Shown: one piece after another, positions 19,260 through 30,466 of the stretch
How positions within the stretch are numbered: the stretch's first letter is position 1
How the letters are laid out: each line of letters opens with the position of its first letter
Source: an uncultured Tateyamaria sp.
GTDB lineage: Bacteria > Pseudomonadota > Alphaproteobacteria > Rhodobacterales > Rhodobacteraceae
Length of the DNA: 64,000 nt
NCBI RefSeq assembly: GCF_947504105.1
Contig: NZ_CANNGP010000002.1
Coordinates: 62,001 to 126,000, forward strand
Direction: 5' to 3'
The notes under the pieces: model-generated
What the model saw: the letters and a program-made list of their open reading frames with translations, nothing else
Database searches by the model: none
Told to the model about the DNA's origin: nothing
Position numbers and translations under genes: made by a program

Positions 19260-22200
19260 CGGAGATGGCAAATGAAGCCACCCGCCGTCAGCAAGAGGCG
19301 GCACAACCCATGCAGTCCACGTGGCTGTCGGCGAATGCCGGATCGGGCAAGACACGCGTTTTGACGGACCGCGTGGCACGCCTGTTGCTAGAAAATGTCG
19401 AACCGCAACACATCCTGTGCCTGACCTATACCAAGGCCGCCGCCTCAGAAATGCAGAACCGTCTGTTTCAGCGTCTGGGCGCTTGGGCGATGCTGGATGA
19501 TGATGCTTTGCGGGCGGAGCTGGCGGAACTGGGATTGGAGCATAAGCCCAATTCGCAGGAATTGCGCCACGCGCGCACCCTATTTGCCCGTGCAATCGAA
19601 ACACCTGGTGGGCTGAAGATTCAGACGATCCACTCGTTCTGTGCGTCTCTACTAAGGCGTTTTCCGCTTGAAGCAGGTGTGAGTCCACAATTCACCGAGA
19701 TCGAAGATCGGGCCGCTGATCTGTTGCGGGCCGAACTTGTCGACCAAATGGCGGACAGCGACGATGCCGATGTGCTCGTCCGTCTTGCCGCGCAATACAA
19801 AGGCGAGGATTTCCTTTCGCTTACCAAGGAAGTCGCAAGCAACGCCCTAAAATTCGGCGATCTGAGCACTGGTGACGCGCTTACTTTGCTTGGACAACCT
19901 GCTGATCTGACACGCGACAGTATTGTCGATGCCACCTTTGCGCCCGGCGATTGGGACATGTTGCAAGATCTGCTGCCGATACTTGCGATGCAGGGCGTAG
20001 CTGACCAGGCTGTCGGCGAAACGCTAAAGGACATCGTCGCGCTCGACACCGAAAGTCTGTCGATTGCAGAGGCTGCGTTTCTGACCCAAGCCGGAACCCG
20101 CAAGAAACGCTTTCCAACGAAATCCACACAACAGCAAGCGTCGCATCTTCTGCCGCAGCTTGAGTCTCTGATTGAAAGGGTTGAGGTGGCGCGTCAAGCA
20201 CGCCTCGCCCTTGATGCGGCTGAACACACCGTTACTCTGCACCAATTCGCCCGCAGGTTTGCCAGACGGTACGCCGAAGCAAAGCAACGCCGTGGTTGGC
20301 TGGATTTTGATGATCTGATCCAGAAGGCGCAGCAACTGCTCAGCGATGACCGCGTGGCAGCTTGGGTTCTTTACCGGCTTGACGGCGGTATCGATCACAT
20401 CCTCGTGGATGAGGCGCAGGATACCAGCCCGACACAATGGGACGTGATCCGACGATTGGCCGAGGAGTTTTCGAGCGGCGAGGGCGCACGGACCGATGTG
20501 ATCCGTACAATTTTTGTCGTGGGAGACAAAAAGCAATCGATCTATTCTTTTCAGGGCGCCGACCCGCGTGAGTTTGACAGGATGCAATCAGAATTCGGCT
20601 CTAAACTGGCTGAATCAGAGCAGAAGCTGTGGGGCCGCAGCCTCGACTTTTCGTTCCGTTCTTCGCCCGCGATCCTGAATCTGGTCGACAAGGTTTTCCA
20701 GACCGAAGCCGGTGCTGGTTTTGGCGAGGGAGAGCACATTGCCTTCAATACAGACCTTCCCGGTCGGGTTGATCTGTGGCCGCTGGTGCCCAAGCCGGAA
20801 AAAACGCCCGAGCGAGAATGGTTCGATCCGGTAGACCGGCGAAGCGCTGAACACCAGTTTCGGACGCTGGCCATGGCTGTGGCGGGGCAGATGAAGCAGA
20901 TGCTGGACGACGGCACATTGATACCTGACGCACAGGGTTCGAGGCCAGTGCAACCACGGGATTTCCTGATCCTGGTCCAGCGACGTGGTGGAATTTTTCC
21001 GGACATCATCCGGGCGTGCAAAGAACTTGAGCTGCCGATCGCTGGCGCGGACCGCCTCAAAGTCGGGGCCGAAACCGCTGTTCGTGACCTTGGCGCGCTT
21101 TTGTCTTTCCTTGCCACCCCCGAGGACAGCCTGTCGCTGGCCACCGCACTGCGATCACCCTTGTTCGGATGGTCCGAGCAGGATCTATACACTCTGGCGC
21201 ACCACCGGACCGAGGATGAATTGTGGCGCAGCTTGCGTACAAAAACTGGCGAATACTCCGAAACAGTCTCGATTCTTCGAGACTTACGCGACAATGTCGA
21301 CTTTCTGCGCCCCTATGATCTGATTGAACGGATGCTGACCCGACATCAGGGACGCCAACAGATGTTGGCGCGGCTTGGCAGCGAGGCGGAGGATGGGATC
21401 AACGCACTTTTGTCCCAGGCTTTGTCATATGAACGCAGCGAAGTACCCAGCCTGACCGGCTTTCTGACTTGGATGGAAACAGACGATCTTGAGGTCAAAC
21501 GCCAGATTGACAGTGCATCGAACCAGATCAGGGTAATGACAGTGCATGGATCAAAGGGGCTTGAAGCGCCCATCGTGATCCTGCCCGAATGCGGCAAACG
21601 GGATTTCCAAATCCGCGGCAACGTGATCGACATCGACGGCACCCCCGTTTGGAAGGTGCCCTCGACCCACTTGCCGGAACGAATGGCAACCCGATTGGAC
21701 GAATTGAAAGCAGCACAGCGACAAGAGTCGCTGCGGTTGCTTTATGTGGCTCTGACACGGGCTGAAAAGTGGTTGATTGTCGGAGCGGCCGGTGAACTCA
21801 ACAAGAATGGCGACGATTGGCACCAGCGCGTTCTGGCGGGTGTGGAAGCGGATTGCGCCACAGCACTGGATACCCCAGTGGGCCCCGGTTTGCGCTTGCA
21901 ACATGGCGATTGGGCGTTCGAAACGCCAAGCGCAGATCAGCAGGAAACCGAAAAGCGCGCTCTGCTGCCCATGATTTTTCAGAACACGGCTCCAAGCCCA
22001 GCGCCGCAGCAGGAAACGTTGTCACCATCAGATTTGGGTGGTGCCAAAGCGCGTCCCGGCGACGGGCTTGAGGAAGAGACCGCAAAAGCATTTGGAAACG
22101 TCGTACATGCTTTGTTGGAGGCCCCGGATATTGGTGCGCAAGCTATGCAGGAGGCAGACCTATCGGACGACCTGAAGGCGGAAGCACAAGCACAAGCGGA

Positions 22201-22576
22201 TAGCGTGCGCTCCGATCCAGATCTTTCGTGGCTTTTTGCCAGCAACGTACTGGCCGAAGTGCCCGTGACCGCGGCACTTGGTGCCAGCCGCATGCACGGC
22301 ACGATCGACCGGCTGCATGTGACCCCGGACGCTGTGCACGTGATCGATTTCAAGACGAACCGCATGGTACCGGAAAAACCCGAGCAGACGCCAGAAGGTG
22401 TTTTGCGGCAGATGGGCGCCTATGCTCATGCAATGGAGCAGATTTATCCGGATCGCGCCATCCAGTTGAGTATTCTATGGACCCACACCGGCACCTTGAT
22501 GTGCATTCCGCACGATATCGTGACGTCAGCGCTGTTACGCACGCCATATCTTGACGATACAGTGGGGGGTACCTAG
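19256..22576 (+). CDS. addA: double-strand break repair helicase AddA
   Basis: Likely start [70 protein letters not shown]. Confidence 0.95.
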   Translation: MTEMANEATRRQQEAAQPMQSTWLSANAGSGKTRVLTDRVARLLLENVEPQHILCLTYTKAAASEMQNRLFQRLGAWAMLDDDALRAELAELGLEHKPNSQELRHARTLFARAIETPGGLKIQTIHSFCASLLRRFPLEAGVSPQFTEIEDRAADLLRAELVDQMADSDDADVLVRLAAQYKGEDFLSLTKEVASNALKFGDLSTGDALTLLGQPADLTRDSIVDATFAPGDWDMLQDLLPILAMQGVADQAVGETLKDIVALDTESLSIAEAAFLTQAGTRKKRFPTKSTQQQASHLLPQLESLIERVEVARQARLALDAAEHTVTLHQFARRFARRYAEAKQRRGWLDFDDLIQKAQQLLSDDRVAAWVLYRLDGGIDHILVDEAQDTSPTQWDVIRRLAEEFSSGEGARTDVIRTIFVVGDKKQSIYSFQGADPREFDRMQSEFGSKLAESEQKLWGRSLDFSFRSSPAILNLVDKVFQTEAGAGFGEGEHIAFNTDLPGRVDLWPLVPKPEKTPEREWFDPVDRRSAEHQFRTLAMAVAGQMKQMLDDGTLIPDAQGSRPVQPRDFLILVQRRGGIFPDIIRACKELELPIAGADRLKVGAETAVRDLGALLSFLATPEDSLSLATALRSPLFGWSEQDLYTLAHHRTEDELWRSLRTKTGEYSETVSILRDLRDNVDFLRPYDLIERMLTRHQGRQQMLARLGSEAEDGINALLSQALSYERSEVPSLTGFLTWMETDDLEVKRQIDSASNQIRVMTVHGSKGLEAPIVILPECGKRDFQIRGNVIDIDGTPVWKVPSTHLPERMATRLDELKAAQRQESLRLLYVALTRAEKWLIVGAAGELNKNGDDWHQRVLAGVEADCATALDTPVGPGLRLQHGDWAFETPSADQQETEKRALLPMIFQNTAPSPAPQQETLSPSDLGGAKARPGDGLEEETAKAFGNVVHALLEAPDIGAQAMQEADLSDDLKAEAQAQADSVRSDPDLSWLFASNVLAEVPVTAALGASRMHGTIDRLHVTPDAVHVIDFKTNRMVPEKPEQTPEGVLRQMGAYAHAMEQIYPDRAIQLSILWTHTGTLMCIPHDIVTSALLRTPYLDDTVGGT

Positions 22577-22614
22577 GTTGCCAGCCTACGCTTGAGCCTG
22601 GCAGGAGAACTCAC

Positions 22615-22935
22615 ATGGCAACCGTGGCCGTAACAGACGCAACTTTCGACGCCGAAGTCAAAAATTCCGATGTCCCCGTTGTGGTGGACTTTTGGGCCGA
22701 ATGGTGTGGCCCGTGCAAGCAGATTGGCCCGGCCCTCGAAGAGCTGTCGGCCGAAATGGCAGGCAAAATCAAGATCGCCAAGGTGAACGTGGACGAAAAC
22801 CCGAACTCACCCGCGCAAATGGGTGTCCGTGGCATTCCGGCCCTGTTTATTTTCAAGAACGGTGAAATCGTTTCGAACCGCGCAGGCGCCGCACCCAAAG
22901 CCGCGCTGCAAAGCTGGATCGAAGAAAGTATCTGA
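22615..22935 (+). CDS. trxA: thioredoxin
   Basis: 106 aa; [21 protein letters not shown]. Confidence 0.97.
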   Translation: MATVAVTDATFDAEVKNSDVPVVVDFWAEWCGPCKQIGPALEELSAEMAGKIKIAKVNVDENPNSPAQMGVRGIPALFIFKNGEIVSNRAGAAPKAALQSWIEESI

Positions 22936-22944
22936 GAATTTCTG

Positions 22945-22967
22945 GGGCATCCGCAAGGCGGGTGCCC
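22945..22967. terminator. hairpin GGGCATCCGC-AAG-GCGGGTGCCC between convergent genes
   Basis: 10-bp stem with one G-T wobble, no long T tract. Confidence 0.55.
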
Positions 22968-23879
22968 TTACCCCATTGGCCAGCCGGCGGCGGACAGTTT
23001 CGCAGCAATCTTGGCCTCGGCACTCTCATGGCCACCGTTGATTGCCATGTGTTGCCACGCCCACCATAGATACGCCGAGTAATCAGGCCTATGGGACTGG
23101 ATACGGTCAAACGCATTCGGGTCTTGCCCCTTCAGTGTCACGTGGTGAAAGTCAGTTTGCCCAAACACAATTGCGGGCTTTCCAAAAAACATCCCGTCAA
23201 ACGCCACGCTCGACGTCATTGTTACAATATATGAACAGCGAGGCAGCAGAGTATCCCGCCCGCCAGTCTGAATACTGAGATCGGGGTCACGCCTTTGCAT
23301 CTTGTCCAGTACTGTCATCTCATCCGGGCTGTAGGTTTCTTTTGGGTGTAAAGTCGCAATGATCCGTTTTCCGGGGCATGCGGCGCGCGTCCGGGAGAGC
23401 ATGTCGATCGGACTGCAGGATTGAAAGGAACGGTGATCCGTCAGACGGCCTTGCAGCGGTATATAGATGAAATCGTCATCACCGATATGATCAAGCAGCG
23501 GCCTGAAAATCCGCGCCTGCCAGTAGGAAAAGAACCGCTGCGCCTCGTTTCGAGGGCACGTCATCGGATCAAAACACGCCTGAGCCACATCCCATTTCCA
23601 GCGCTTGTCCGACGCCTGAATTTGCCAGAACGGATAGTGATAGACGCGGCGGAACGTCATTGCACGCTGGTTTGGCGGCGGCGTCATCTCGCACAGCGCA
23701 TAGCCACGTCGCGTGCCGGCCTTCAAGCGCTCTGCTAACGTGTTTGGGTGATACGACACCTCATATCCTGTCCGTTCCAATACGTGCGCAGCTTTGGCGA
23801 TGAAGTTATGTTCGCCATTCTTGACCCGGCGACGCGTGCCGTCATTAAGGTAAAATCGAACGCGTTTGGGGTGCGACAT
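22968..23879 (-). CDS. putative capsule polysaccharide synthesis/GT-like protein
   Basis: 303 aa; IATLHPKETYSPDEM...YIVTMTSSVAFDGMFFGKPAIVFGQTDFHHV resembles capsule/KDO transferase-type nucleotide-sugar binding folds. Confidence 0.5.
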   Translation of the reverse strand: MSHPKRVRFYLNDGTRRRVKNGEHNFIAKAAHVLERTGYEVSYHPNTLAERLKAGTRRGYALCEMTPPPNQRAMTFRRVYHYPFWQIQASDKRWKWDVAQACFDPMTCPRNEAQRFFSYWQARIFRPLLDHIGDDDFIYIPLQGRLTDHRSFQSCSPIDMLSRTRAACPGKRIIATLHPKETYSPDEMTVLDKMQRRDPDLSIQTGGRDTLLPRCSYIVTMTSSVAFDGMFFGKPAIVFGQTDFHHVTLKGQDPNAFDRIQSHRPDYSAYLWWAWQHMAINGGHESAEAKIAAKLSAAGWPMG

Positions 23880-23977
23880 AACCGGACCCTAGGGGCAGCG
23901 GGTCAAGCGAGCAACCGGCCCTTGCCCGTCCGCGGGTAGACCGCCATATATTCCCACAACTGTTGAAGGAGAGCCAA

Positions 23978-24535
23978 ATGGCCAGCTCAAACTTTCCCGG
24001 ATGGCACGGGACCACGATCATCGGTGTAAAAAAGGGCGGTGAGGTCGTTATTGCTGGAGATGGTCAAGTGTCGCTTGGACAGACGGTCATCAAGGGGACG
24101 GCGCGCAAGGTAAGGCGGCTCAACCCCGGAGGATATGATGTGGTGGCGGGTTTTGCGGGATCCACAGCAGATGCATTTACCTTGCTTGAGCGGCTGGAAA
24201 GCAAATTAGAAGCAACGCCAGGTCAGTTGGCCCGTGCGAGCGTCGAGTTGGCCAAGGACTGGCGCACAGACAAGTATCTTCAAAAGCTGGAGGCGATGCT
24301 GATCGTATCGGATGGCGCGGACATGTTCGTCATCACGGGTGCGGGCGACGTGCTGGAGCCAGAACATGATGTGACGGCGATCGGATCTGGTGGAAACTAC
24401 GCCCTTGCAGCGGCACGCGGCATGATGGACAGCGAACGGGACGCAGAAGCCGTCGCACGCGACGCAATGCGGATCGCAGCCGATATCTGCGTTTACACAA
24501 ACGGCAACCTTACGGTGGAGAAGATCAGCAAATGA
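23978..24535 (+). CDS. hslV: ATP-dependent protease proteolytic subunit HslV
   Basis: [39 protein letters not shown]. Confidence 0.96.
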   Translation: MASSNFPGWHGTTIIGVKKGGEVVIAGDGQVSLGQTVIKGTARKVRRLNPGGYDVVAGFAGSTADAFTLLERLESKLEATPGQLARASVELAKDWRTDKYLQKLEAMLIVSDGADMFVITGAGDVLEPEHDVTAIGSGGNYALAAARGMMDSERDAEAVARDAMRIAADICVYTNGNLTVEKISK

Positions 24536-25569
24536 CCGACATGACATATACGCGTCTGGGAAGTAGTGGATTGATCGTGAGCCGCATGTGTTTTGGGACC
24601 ATGACCTTCAACCATGGGTCAGAGTGGATCCCGGGCGTTGCCAAGGTGGATCAGAAGGCTGCGACCGAAATGGTGGGCCGCGCATTGGACGCGGGTGTGA
24701 ACTTCTTTGATACCGCTGATGGGTACTCGAGCGGCGAGTCCGAAGATATTTTGGGCAAGGCGTTGGGTATGCGCAGGAACGAAGCGGTGATTTGCACAAA
24801 GCTGGGTTTTCGCCAGTCAGATCAGGTTGGCGATGCCGGTCTGAACCGCAGTCACGTGCTGAAACAGGTTGAGGGTAGTCTGGGTCGTATGGGCATCGAC
24901 CACATTGATCTGCTGGTGCTGCACAAAACTGATTTTACGACACCGATGGAAGAGACGTTAGCCGCTCTTCAAACTGCGGTTGAGGCAGGCAAAGTGCGGT
25001 ATGTAGGCGTATCGAACTGGCCAGCCTGGCAGATGGCGCGCGCCGCGCAGTACCAGCGCGACCACAGGCTAACGCCCTTTGTGGCCGGACAATATCTTTA
25101 TAACCTTGTCGCGCGAGACATCGAACAGGATGTCTTGCCGATGATGAGCCAGATGGGAGGCGGGCTGATGGCTTGGTCCCCGCTCGCAGGTGGGTTGCTG
25201 TCAGGCAAGTACGATCCCGACAAGCTGGAAGAGGGCGATGGGCGACTGAGCGAGGGGGGTGACTTCCTTGGGATCGACACCGCGACGGCCCGCAAGATGA
25301 TTGAAACGCTAGCTGAAATCGCAAAGGCGCACGATGCGCATCCTGCAACGGTGGCTTTGGCGTGGTTGCTGGCCCAGGATCGTAGCCACAGCGTGATTTT
25401 CGGTGCGTCGAAAGTGAGCCATATGGATGCCGCCCTGGCAGCGCCAGGATTGATGTTGGCAGAGGACGAGTTGGCAAAGCTGTCAGACATCGCGCCCCCG
25501 GCCAAGCGTTATCCGCACTGGTTCGACACAATGATGACAGATGAGCTGAATAGCAAAATTCTATCCTGA
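24532..25569 (+). CDS. aldo/keto reductase
   Basis: 345 aa; [36 protein letters not shown]. Confidence 0.93.
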   Translation: MTDMTYTRLGSSGLIVSRMCFGTMTFNHGSEWIPGVAKVDQKAATEMVGRALDAGVNFFDTADGYSSGESEDILGKALGMRRNEAVICTKLGFRQSDQVGDAGLNRSHVLKQVEGSLGRMGIDHIDLLVLHKTDFTTPMEETLAALQTAVEAGKVRYVGVSNWPAWQMARAAQYQRDHRLTPFVAGQYLYNLVARDIEQDVLPMMSQMGGGLMAWSPLAGGLLSGKYDPDKLEEGDGRLSEGGDFLGIDTATARKMIETLAEIAKAHDAHPATVALAWLLAQDRSHSVIFGASKVSHMDAALAAPGLMLAEDELAKLSDIAPPAKRYPHWFDTMMTDELNSKILS

Positions 25570-25575
25570 CACGAC

Positions 25576-25606
25576 AAAGGCCGCCGATTTCCACAGCGGC
25601 CTTTTT
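25576..25606. terminator. intrinsic terminator AAAGGCCGC-N11-GCGGCCTTTTT
   Basis: 9-bp stem and T tract between convergent genes. Confidence 0.85.
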
Positions 25607-25623
25607 CTTCGATCAAAGAAGGA

Positions 25624-26016
25624 TCAGTTCAGCTTGGCAACGCCAAGCGGCACGTTGAATTTCTCGCACCAGATCCAGACTTCGTTGTATGTAGCGGCAT
25701 CGATGCCATCCGGAACGTCAAACGTCTGCTTGCCTGCGTTAGCCTTGAGCAAGCCCATGAGCGTATCGCTGTCGTAGCCATCCCGGCCCAGCGCAACCTT
25801 GGGATCAGGGGCGCCGTCGAACCAGAAATCGTCCAGCAGGATCACCTGACTCTTCCCGTTCTTGGTCACGACTTCGGCGCGACCCTTTGTGATGTGATTG
25901 CTTTTGCCAGTGAATTCACCGATGCGGCCATGTCCACCGGCGAGCGCGAGTGTTGGCAGTGCAGTGGATGCCATCAGGGTGGCAGACCCGATAAGGAATG
26001 AGCGGCGGTTGGTCAT
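25624..26016 (-). CDS. DM13-domain protein with Tat-type signal peptide
   Basis: 130 aa; MTNRRSFLIGSATLMASTALPTLALAGG; KSQVILLDDFWFDGAPDPKVALG...YNEVWIWCEKFNVPLGVAKLN. Confidence 0.75.
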   Translation of the reverse strand: MTNRRSFLIGSATLMASTALPTLALAGGHGRIGEFTGKSNHITKGRAEVVTKNGKSQVILLDDFWFDGAPDPKVALGRDGYDSDTLMGLLKANAGKQTFDVPDGIDAATYNEVWIWCEKFNVPLGVAKLN

Positions 26017-26187
26017 GGGACAGTCTCCGAAGGTTCAATTCAATGGGGCCAAGTTACGCCTATACCGCGACAAAATAACCCAACCTCTCGCGCAAGTGAT
26101 GCTGTGTTGATGAAATGCGCGCCAATCGTTGCGTTTCCCCCATTTTCGCATAGGTAAGGCAGGAAACTTGTAACAAACGGGCCGCTT

Positions 26188-27495
26188 GTGACTGACCTGA
26201 CCCCTCGCGAAATCGTCTCTGAACTTGATCGATTCATTATTGGCCAGAAGGATGCCAAGCGCGCTGTTGCTGTCGCGCTACGGAATCGCTGGCGCAGAAA
26301 ACAGCTGGACGATGATCTGCGGGACGAGGTTTATCCCAAGAATATCCTGATGATCGGCCCCACCGGCGTTGGCAAGACCGAGATCAGCCGGCGTCTGGCC
26401 AAACTGGCACGCGCACCGTTCCTCAAGGTCGAGGCGACGAAGTTCACCGAGGTAGGCTATGTCGGGCGCGACGTAGAACAGATCATCCGTGATCTGGTGG
26501 ACGCTGCCATTGCCCAAACCCGCGAACACATGCGTGAGGATGTGAAAGCCAACGCACATCAAGCAGCCGAAGACCGCGTAATCGAGGCAATAGCCGGCAC
26601 AGACGCCCGCGATGCCACGCGCGATATGTTTCGCAAAAAGCTTAAATCAGGCGAACTGGACGATACCGTGATCGAGCTGGATGTCGCCGATACCAGCAAC
26701 CCATTCCCAACAATGGACATCCCGGGACAACCGGGTGGCGGCATGGGTATGATGAATCTCGGCGATATCTTTGGCAAAGCCATGGGCGGTCGCACGGTAC
26801 GCAAGAAGCTGACCGTGGCGCAAAGCTATGAAGTGTTGATCGGGGAAGAAGCCGATAAACTGCTGGACGATGAAGCCGTCACCAAAACGGCACTTGAGGC
26901 CGTTCAGGAAAACGGCATCGTATTTCTAGATGAGATTGACAAGGTCTGTGCCAAATCAGACGCACGGGGCGGCGACGTCAGCCGCGAAGGGGTACAACGT
27001 GATCTTCTACCCCTGATCGAGGGAACCACCGTCAGTACCAAGCATGGTCCGGTCAAAACCGACCACATCCTGTTTATTGCGTCCGGCGCCTTCCACATTG
27101 CCAAGCCATCCGATCTGTTGCCCGAATTGCAGGGTCGCCTACCAATCCGGGTCGAGCTGCGTGATCTGACGGAAGACGATTTCGTGCGGATCCTGGAAGA
27201 AACAGACAACGCACTAACGCTGCAATACACCGCACTGATGCAAACCGAAAAAGTAACAGTGACATTCGAACCCGAAGGCATCCGCGCCTTGGCTCGCATT
27301 GCGGCGGACGTGAACAAGAGCGTCGAGAACATCGGCGCACGTCGGCTTTACACCGTGATGGAACGGGTATTCGAAGAGCTTTCGTTCAACGCACCGGATC
27401 GCGCCGGAGATGCAATCACGGTCGATGCAGATTTCGTCGAAGCCCATCTGGGCGAACTTGCGCGATCTACGGACGTCAGTCGTTACGTGCTCTAG
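26188..27495 (+). CDS. hslU: ATP-dependent protease ATPase subunit HslU
   Basis: [43 protein letters not shown]-terminal [15 protein letters not shown]. Confidence 0.97.
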   Translation: MTDLTPREIVSELDRFIIGQKDAKRAVAVALRNRWRRKQLDDDLRDEVYPKNILMIGPTGVGKTEISRRLAKLARAPFLKVEATKFTEVGYVGRDVEQIIRDLVDAAIAQTREHMREDVKANAHQAAEDRVIEAIAGTDARDATRDMFRKKLKSGELDDTVIELDVADTSNPFPTMDIPGQPGGGMGMMNLGDIFGKAMGGRTVRKKLTVAQSYEVLIGEEADKLLDDEAVTKTALEAVQENGIVFLDEIDKVCAKSDARGGDVSREGVQRDLLPLIEGTTVSTKHGPVKTDHILFIASGAFHIAKPSDLLPELQGRLPIRVELRDLTEDDFVRILEETDNALTLQYTALMQTEKVTVTFEPEGIRALARIAADVNKSVENIGARRLYTVMERVFEELSFNAPDRAGDAITVDADFVEAHLGELARSTDVSRYVL

Positions 27496-27548
27496 CTGTT
27501 TGCTCCCCGCTCGGTTACATCCAAAGAATTGTCGGGCAGGGGTTTTCG

Positions 27549-28649
27549 ATGCGCGCGATTCTATTTGTTTTGATCTTTCTTCTTGCTGCCTGCAGTGACA
27601 GAACGGACGCGCCCATTATACCAGGGGCCAAATTCATTGGTACAAACCGCGACGTTTTTATCGGCACCACGCGCAGTCTGAACGGGGCTGGCGAGTTCGG
27701 CATTGGCAGGTCTTCGACACTGAAGCTTTTGCAAGCCACCGTGTCGCTGCCACCCGGTCGCGCGCTGGGCAGCGTGTCAGATGGGCAGGATCGCCCTAAA
27801 CCAGAACGTGACTTTACCCTCGCTGCACTGGGAACCTACGACTCGAGTGACGCGTTTCGCGCAGCGCTGGCTGCTGATCTGGCATCTCGTCCCGAAGCGG
27901 AGCGCGAGGTGACGTTGTTCGTACATGGGTTCAACAACAGCTTCACCAACTCGGCCTTCCGGGTCGCGCAGTTGGCGGAGGATCTCGAGGTTCCTGGCAC
28001 CCATGTCACCTATTCATGGCCAAGTCGTGGCAATCCGCTGGGATATGAATACGATCAGGACAGTGCGCTTTTTGCACGCGACGGTTTGGCCGATCTGATG
28101 CGCCTGATCCGATCGGCAGGCCAGCCTGATATCATACTTGTTGCCCACTCGATGGGCAGCGCCCTGGTGATGGAGACCTTGCGCCAGCTCGATATTGCGG
28201 AACCGGGTTGGGTTGGTCGAAACGTGAGCGGCGTAATCCTGTTGTCCCCCGACATCAACGTTGATGTCTTTCGCAGCCAGTTTTCGCGGATACAAACAGC
28301 GCCGGATCCATTTGTCGTGATAGTCTCTCGCAAGGACGCAATCCTACGCGTTTCTTCCCGGCTGCGGGGCGAAAGGACCCAGCTGGGTAATATCCAGAAC
28401 ACAGATGCCGTGGCTGACCTTCCTATAACCATTGTCGACGTCACAGAATTCACTGATCGCAAGTCCGGCAATCATTTCGTCGCAGCGGGATCGCCCGCGC
28501 TGATCCAGTTGCTTCGCCGTTCGTCCGAACTGGATAGCGAATTCCTGCGTGGACGAGCCGGGTCCGTACTGACAATTCCCGGCGCCCGCCGCATTCAAGT
28601 ACCGCCACGGCGCTCCTCACCCGGAGCAATCCGCGGGGAGTCACGATAG
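27549..28649 (+). CDS. alpha/beta hydrolase (DUF900-like) lipoprotein
   Basis: Lipobox LLAACSDR; VTLFVHGFNNSF, LVAHSMGSALVMETLRQL. Confidence 0.8.
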   Translation: MRAILFVLIFLLAACSDRTDAPIIPGAKFIGTNRDVFIGTTRSLNGAGEFGIGRSSTLKLLQATVSLPPGRALGSVSDGQDRPKPERDFTLAALGTYDSSDAFRAALAADLASRPEAEREVTLFVHGFNNSFTNSAFRVAQLAEDLEVPGTHVTYSWPSRGNPLGYEYDQDSALFARDGLADLMRLIRSAGQPDIILVAHSMGSALVMETLRQLDIAEPGWVGRNVSGVILLSPDINVDVFRSQFSRIQTAPDPFVVIVSRKDAILRVSSRLRGERTQLGNIQNTDAVADLPITIVDVTEFTDRKSGNHFVAAGSPALIQLLRRSSELDSEFLRGRAGSVLTIPGARRIQVPPRRSSPGAIRGESR

Positions 28650-29893
28650 TGGCAACTATATCAGGGTCAGAGCCATTGGGCCGATTCCTGAGTACCAACA
28701 AACAATGGCTTGGAGCCGGCTCACTTCTGACGCTGCTGTCGTCCTTCGGACAAACGTTTTTCATATCGATCTTTGCAGCGCAAATTCAGACTGACTTTTC
28801 CCTGAGCCACGGCAGTTGGGGTGCAATCTATGGTCTGGGAACCGCGGCGTCCGCGGTGGTCATGATCTGGGCCGGGGGCCTGACGGATCGGTTCCGCGCC
28901 CGGACGCTTGGCATGCTTGCGCTGACTTTGCTTGCCGCCTCGTGCCTATTGATGGCTCTCAATCCCTATGCCGCGCTTTTGCCGATTGTAATCTTTGCGC
29001 TTCGGTTGACCGGGCAGGGCATGACAAGCCACATCGCTATTGTGGCAATGGCCCGGTGGTTTGTTTCTACACGCGGCCGAGCCTTGGCCATGGCCACTTT
29101 GGGCTTTTCACTAGGTGAAGCGGTGTTGCCGCTACTTTTTGTGGCACTTATGGCCTTTCTTGATTGGCGCATATTGTGGGTGCTTGCCGGCACGGTGACG
29201 CTATTGGGTGTGCCGACCCTGTGGCGCCTCTTGGGGGAAGAACGAACACCGCAATCCATGGCAGCGGAAAACCAAAGTGCGGGCATGAGAGCCAGACACT
29301 GGACCCGCACGGATACGCTGGGCCACCCTTTATTCTGGTTCATGGTACCAGCGTTATTGGGACCCGCCGCGTTCAATACAGCGTTCTTCTTCCAACAAGT
29401 CTACTTTGCTCAGATCAAGGGGTGGTCACATTTGTCACTTGTGGCGCTGTTCCCCGTTTACACGGTCGTTGGGATCGGGGCGATGATCCTATCCGGCGTC
29501 GCACTGGATCGGTTCGGTACCGCACGGTTGATCCCTTTCTTCCAGCTGCCGGTCGTGGCTGCTTTTGTGATTTTCGCATTTGCAGAGTCGCTGGCCGCTG
29601 CCGGGATCGGCCTCGTCTTTCTCGCGCTGACAACAGGGGCGAATTCAACGTTGCCCAATGCGTTCTGGGCGGAATTCTACGGCACCCGTCATATCGGCGC
29701 GATCAAGGCGATGGCCGCAGCCGTCATGGTGCTGGGGTCAGCGATCGGACCTGGTCTGACCGGAGGGCTGATCGATATGGGTATCGACCTGAACCTGCAA
29801 TACGTGGGCGTCGCGGCCTATTTCCTGTTGGCAACGGTCTGTATGTGGATCGGCATCCAGCGGGCGCGCAATGATTTACCGCTGCCGACGTAG
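28649..29893 (+). CDS. MFS transporter
   Basis: 414 aa, about 12 hydrophobic segments; GTG start overlapping the upstream stop. Confidence 0.85.
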   Translation: MATISGSEPLGRFLSTNKQWLGAGSLLTLLSSFGQTFFISIFAAQIQTDFSLSHGSWGAIYGLGTAASAVVMIWAGGLTDRFRARTLGMLALTLLAASCLLMALNPYAALLPIVIFALRLTGQGMTSHIAIVAMARWFVSTRGRALAMATLGFSLGEAVLPLLFVALMAFLDWRILWVLAGTVTLLGVPTLWRLLGEERTPQSMAAENQSAGMRARHWTRTDTLGHPLFWFMVPALLGPAAFNTAFFFQQVYFAQIKGWSHLSLVALFPVYTVVGIGAMILSGVALDRFGTARLIPFFQLPVVAAFVIFAFAESLAAAGIGLVFLALTTGANSTLPNAFWAEFYGTRHIGAIKAMAAAVMVLGSAIGPGLTGGLIDMGIDLNLQYVGVAAYFLLATVCMWIGIQRARNDLPLPT

Positions 29894-30466
29894 ATAGACA
29901 TAGTAGGCTCCTCCGCCCCCATGCCGCACATTGGCTTGACTGACTTGCAACACAGCCGAAGACAGGGGCGGCATCGACAGCCATTGCGGCACCTGATGGC
30001 GCAACACGCCAAAACGTACTGGTATGGGCCCGTCATCATCCCGGTTTTTGCCCTTGCCCGTCACCACCAGAACCAGCCGTTTGCCTTGGGACTGTGCCGA
30101 CAGAATGAACCGGATAAGAGATGGATGCGCACGGTCAAGCGTCATCCCATGGAGGTCCAGTTTACCTTCTGGCTTCAGCTTGCCGCGTTTCATCTGCGTG
30201 AACGCCTTGCGATCCATCTGAACTGGCTGGCCTGCAATCTGATCGACGATCGAAGGAGTCAGGTTGATCGAGGTGGATGGTTTAGACGCAGATGGCTTGC
30301 TTAGCGTTGGTGTAACTTCAAACATGGCTTTCAAACGGGGTTTCGGCGCGGACGTGGTGACAAAGTCATCGGGATGAAATGGCTTTTCCGGGTGCAAGCG
30401 CTCGGTCTTGTCCGTCACCTTCCGCCACAGTTCTTCCTCGTCCGGGCGCAACTTGCGGCGGGTCAT
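29876..30466 (-). CDS. Smr-domain protein
   Basis: GKLDLHGMTLDRAHPSLIRFI, LVVTGKGKN Smr motifs. Confidence 0.88.
   Translation of the reverse strand: MTRRKLRPDEEELWRKVTDKTERLHPEKPFHPDDFVTTSAPKPRLKAMFEVTPTLSKPSASKPSTSINLTPSIVDQIAGQPVQMDRKAFTQMKRGKLKPEGKLDLHGMTLDRAHPSLIRFILSAQSQGKRLVLVVTGKGKNRDDDGPIPVRFGVLRHQVPQWLSMPPLSSAVLQVSQANVRHGGGGAYYVYLRRQR

Noticed and set aside
18702-19688. 328-aa antisense ORF spanning the addB/addA junction
   Set aside because: Shadow ORF; both plus-strand genes are well supported.
24851-24870. AGTCACGTGCTGAAAC resembling a third parS
   Set aside because: Shares only the CACGTG core and part of one arm; the palindrome is disrupted, so unlikely to be ParB-bound.
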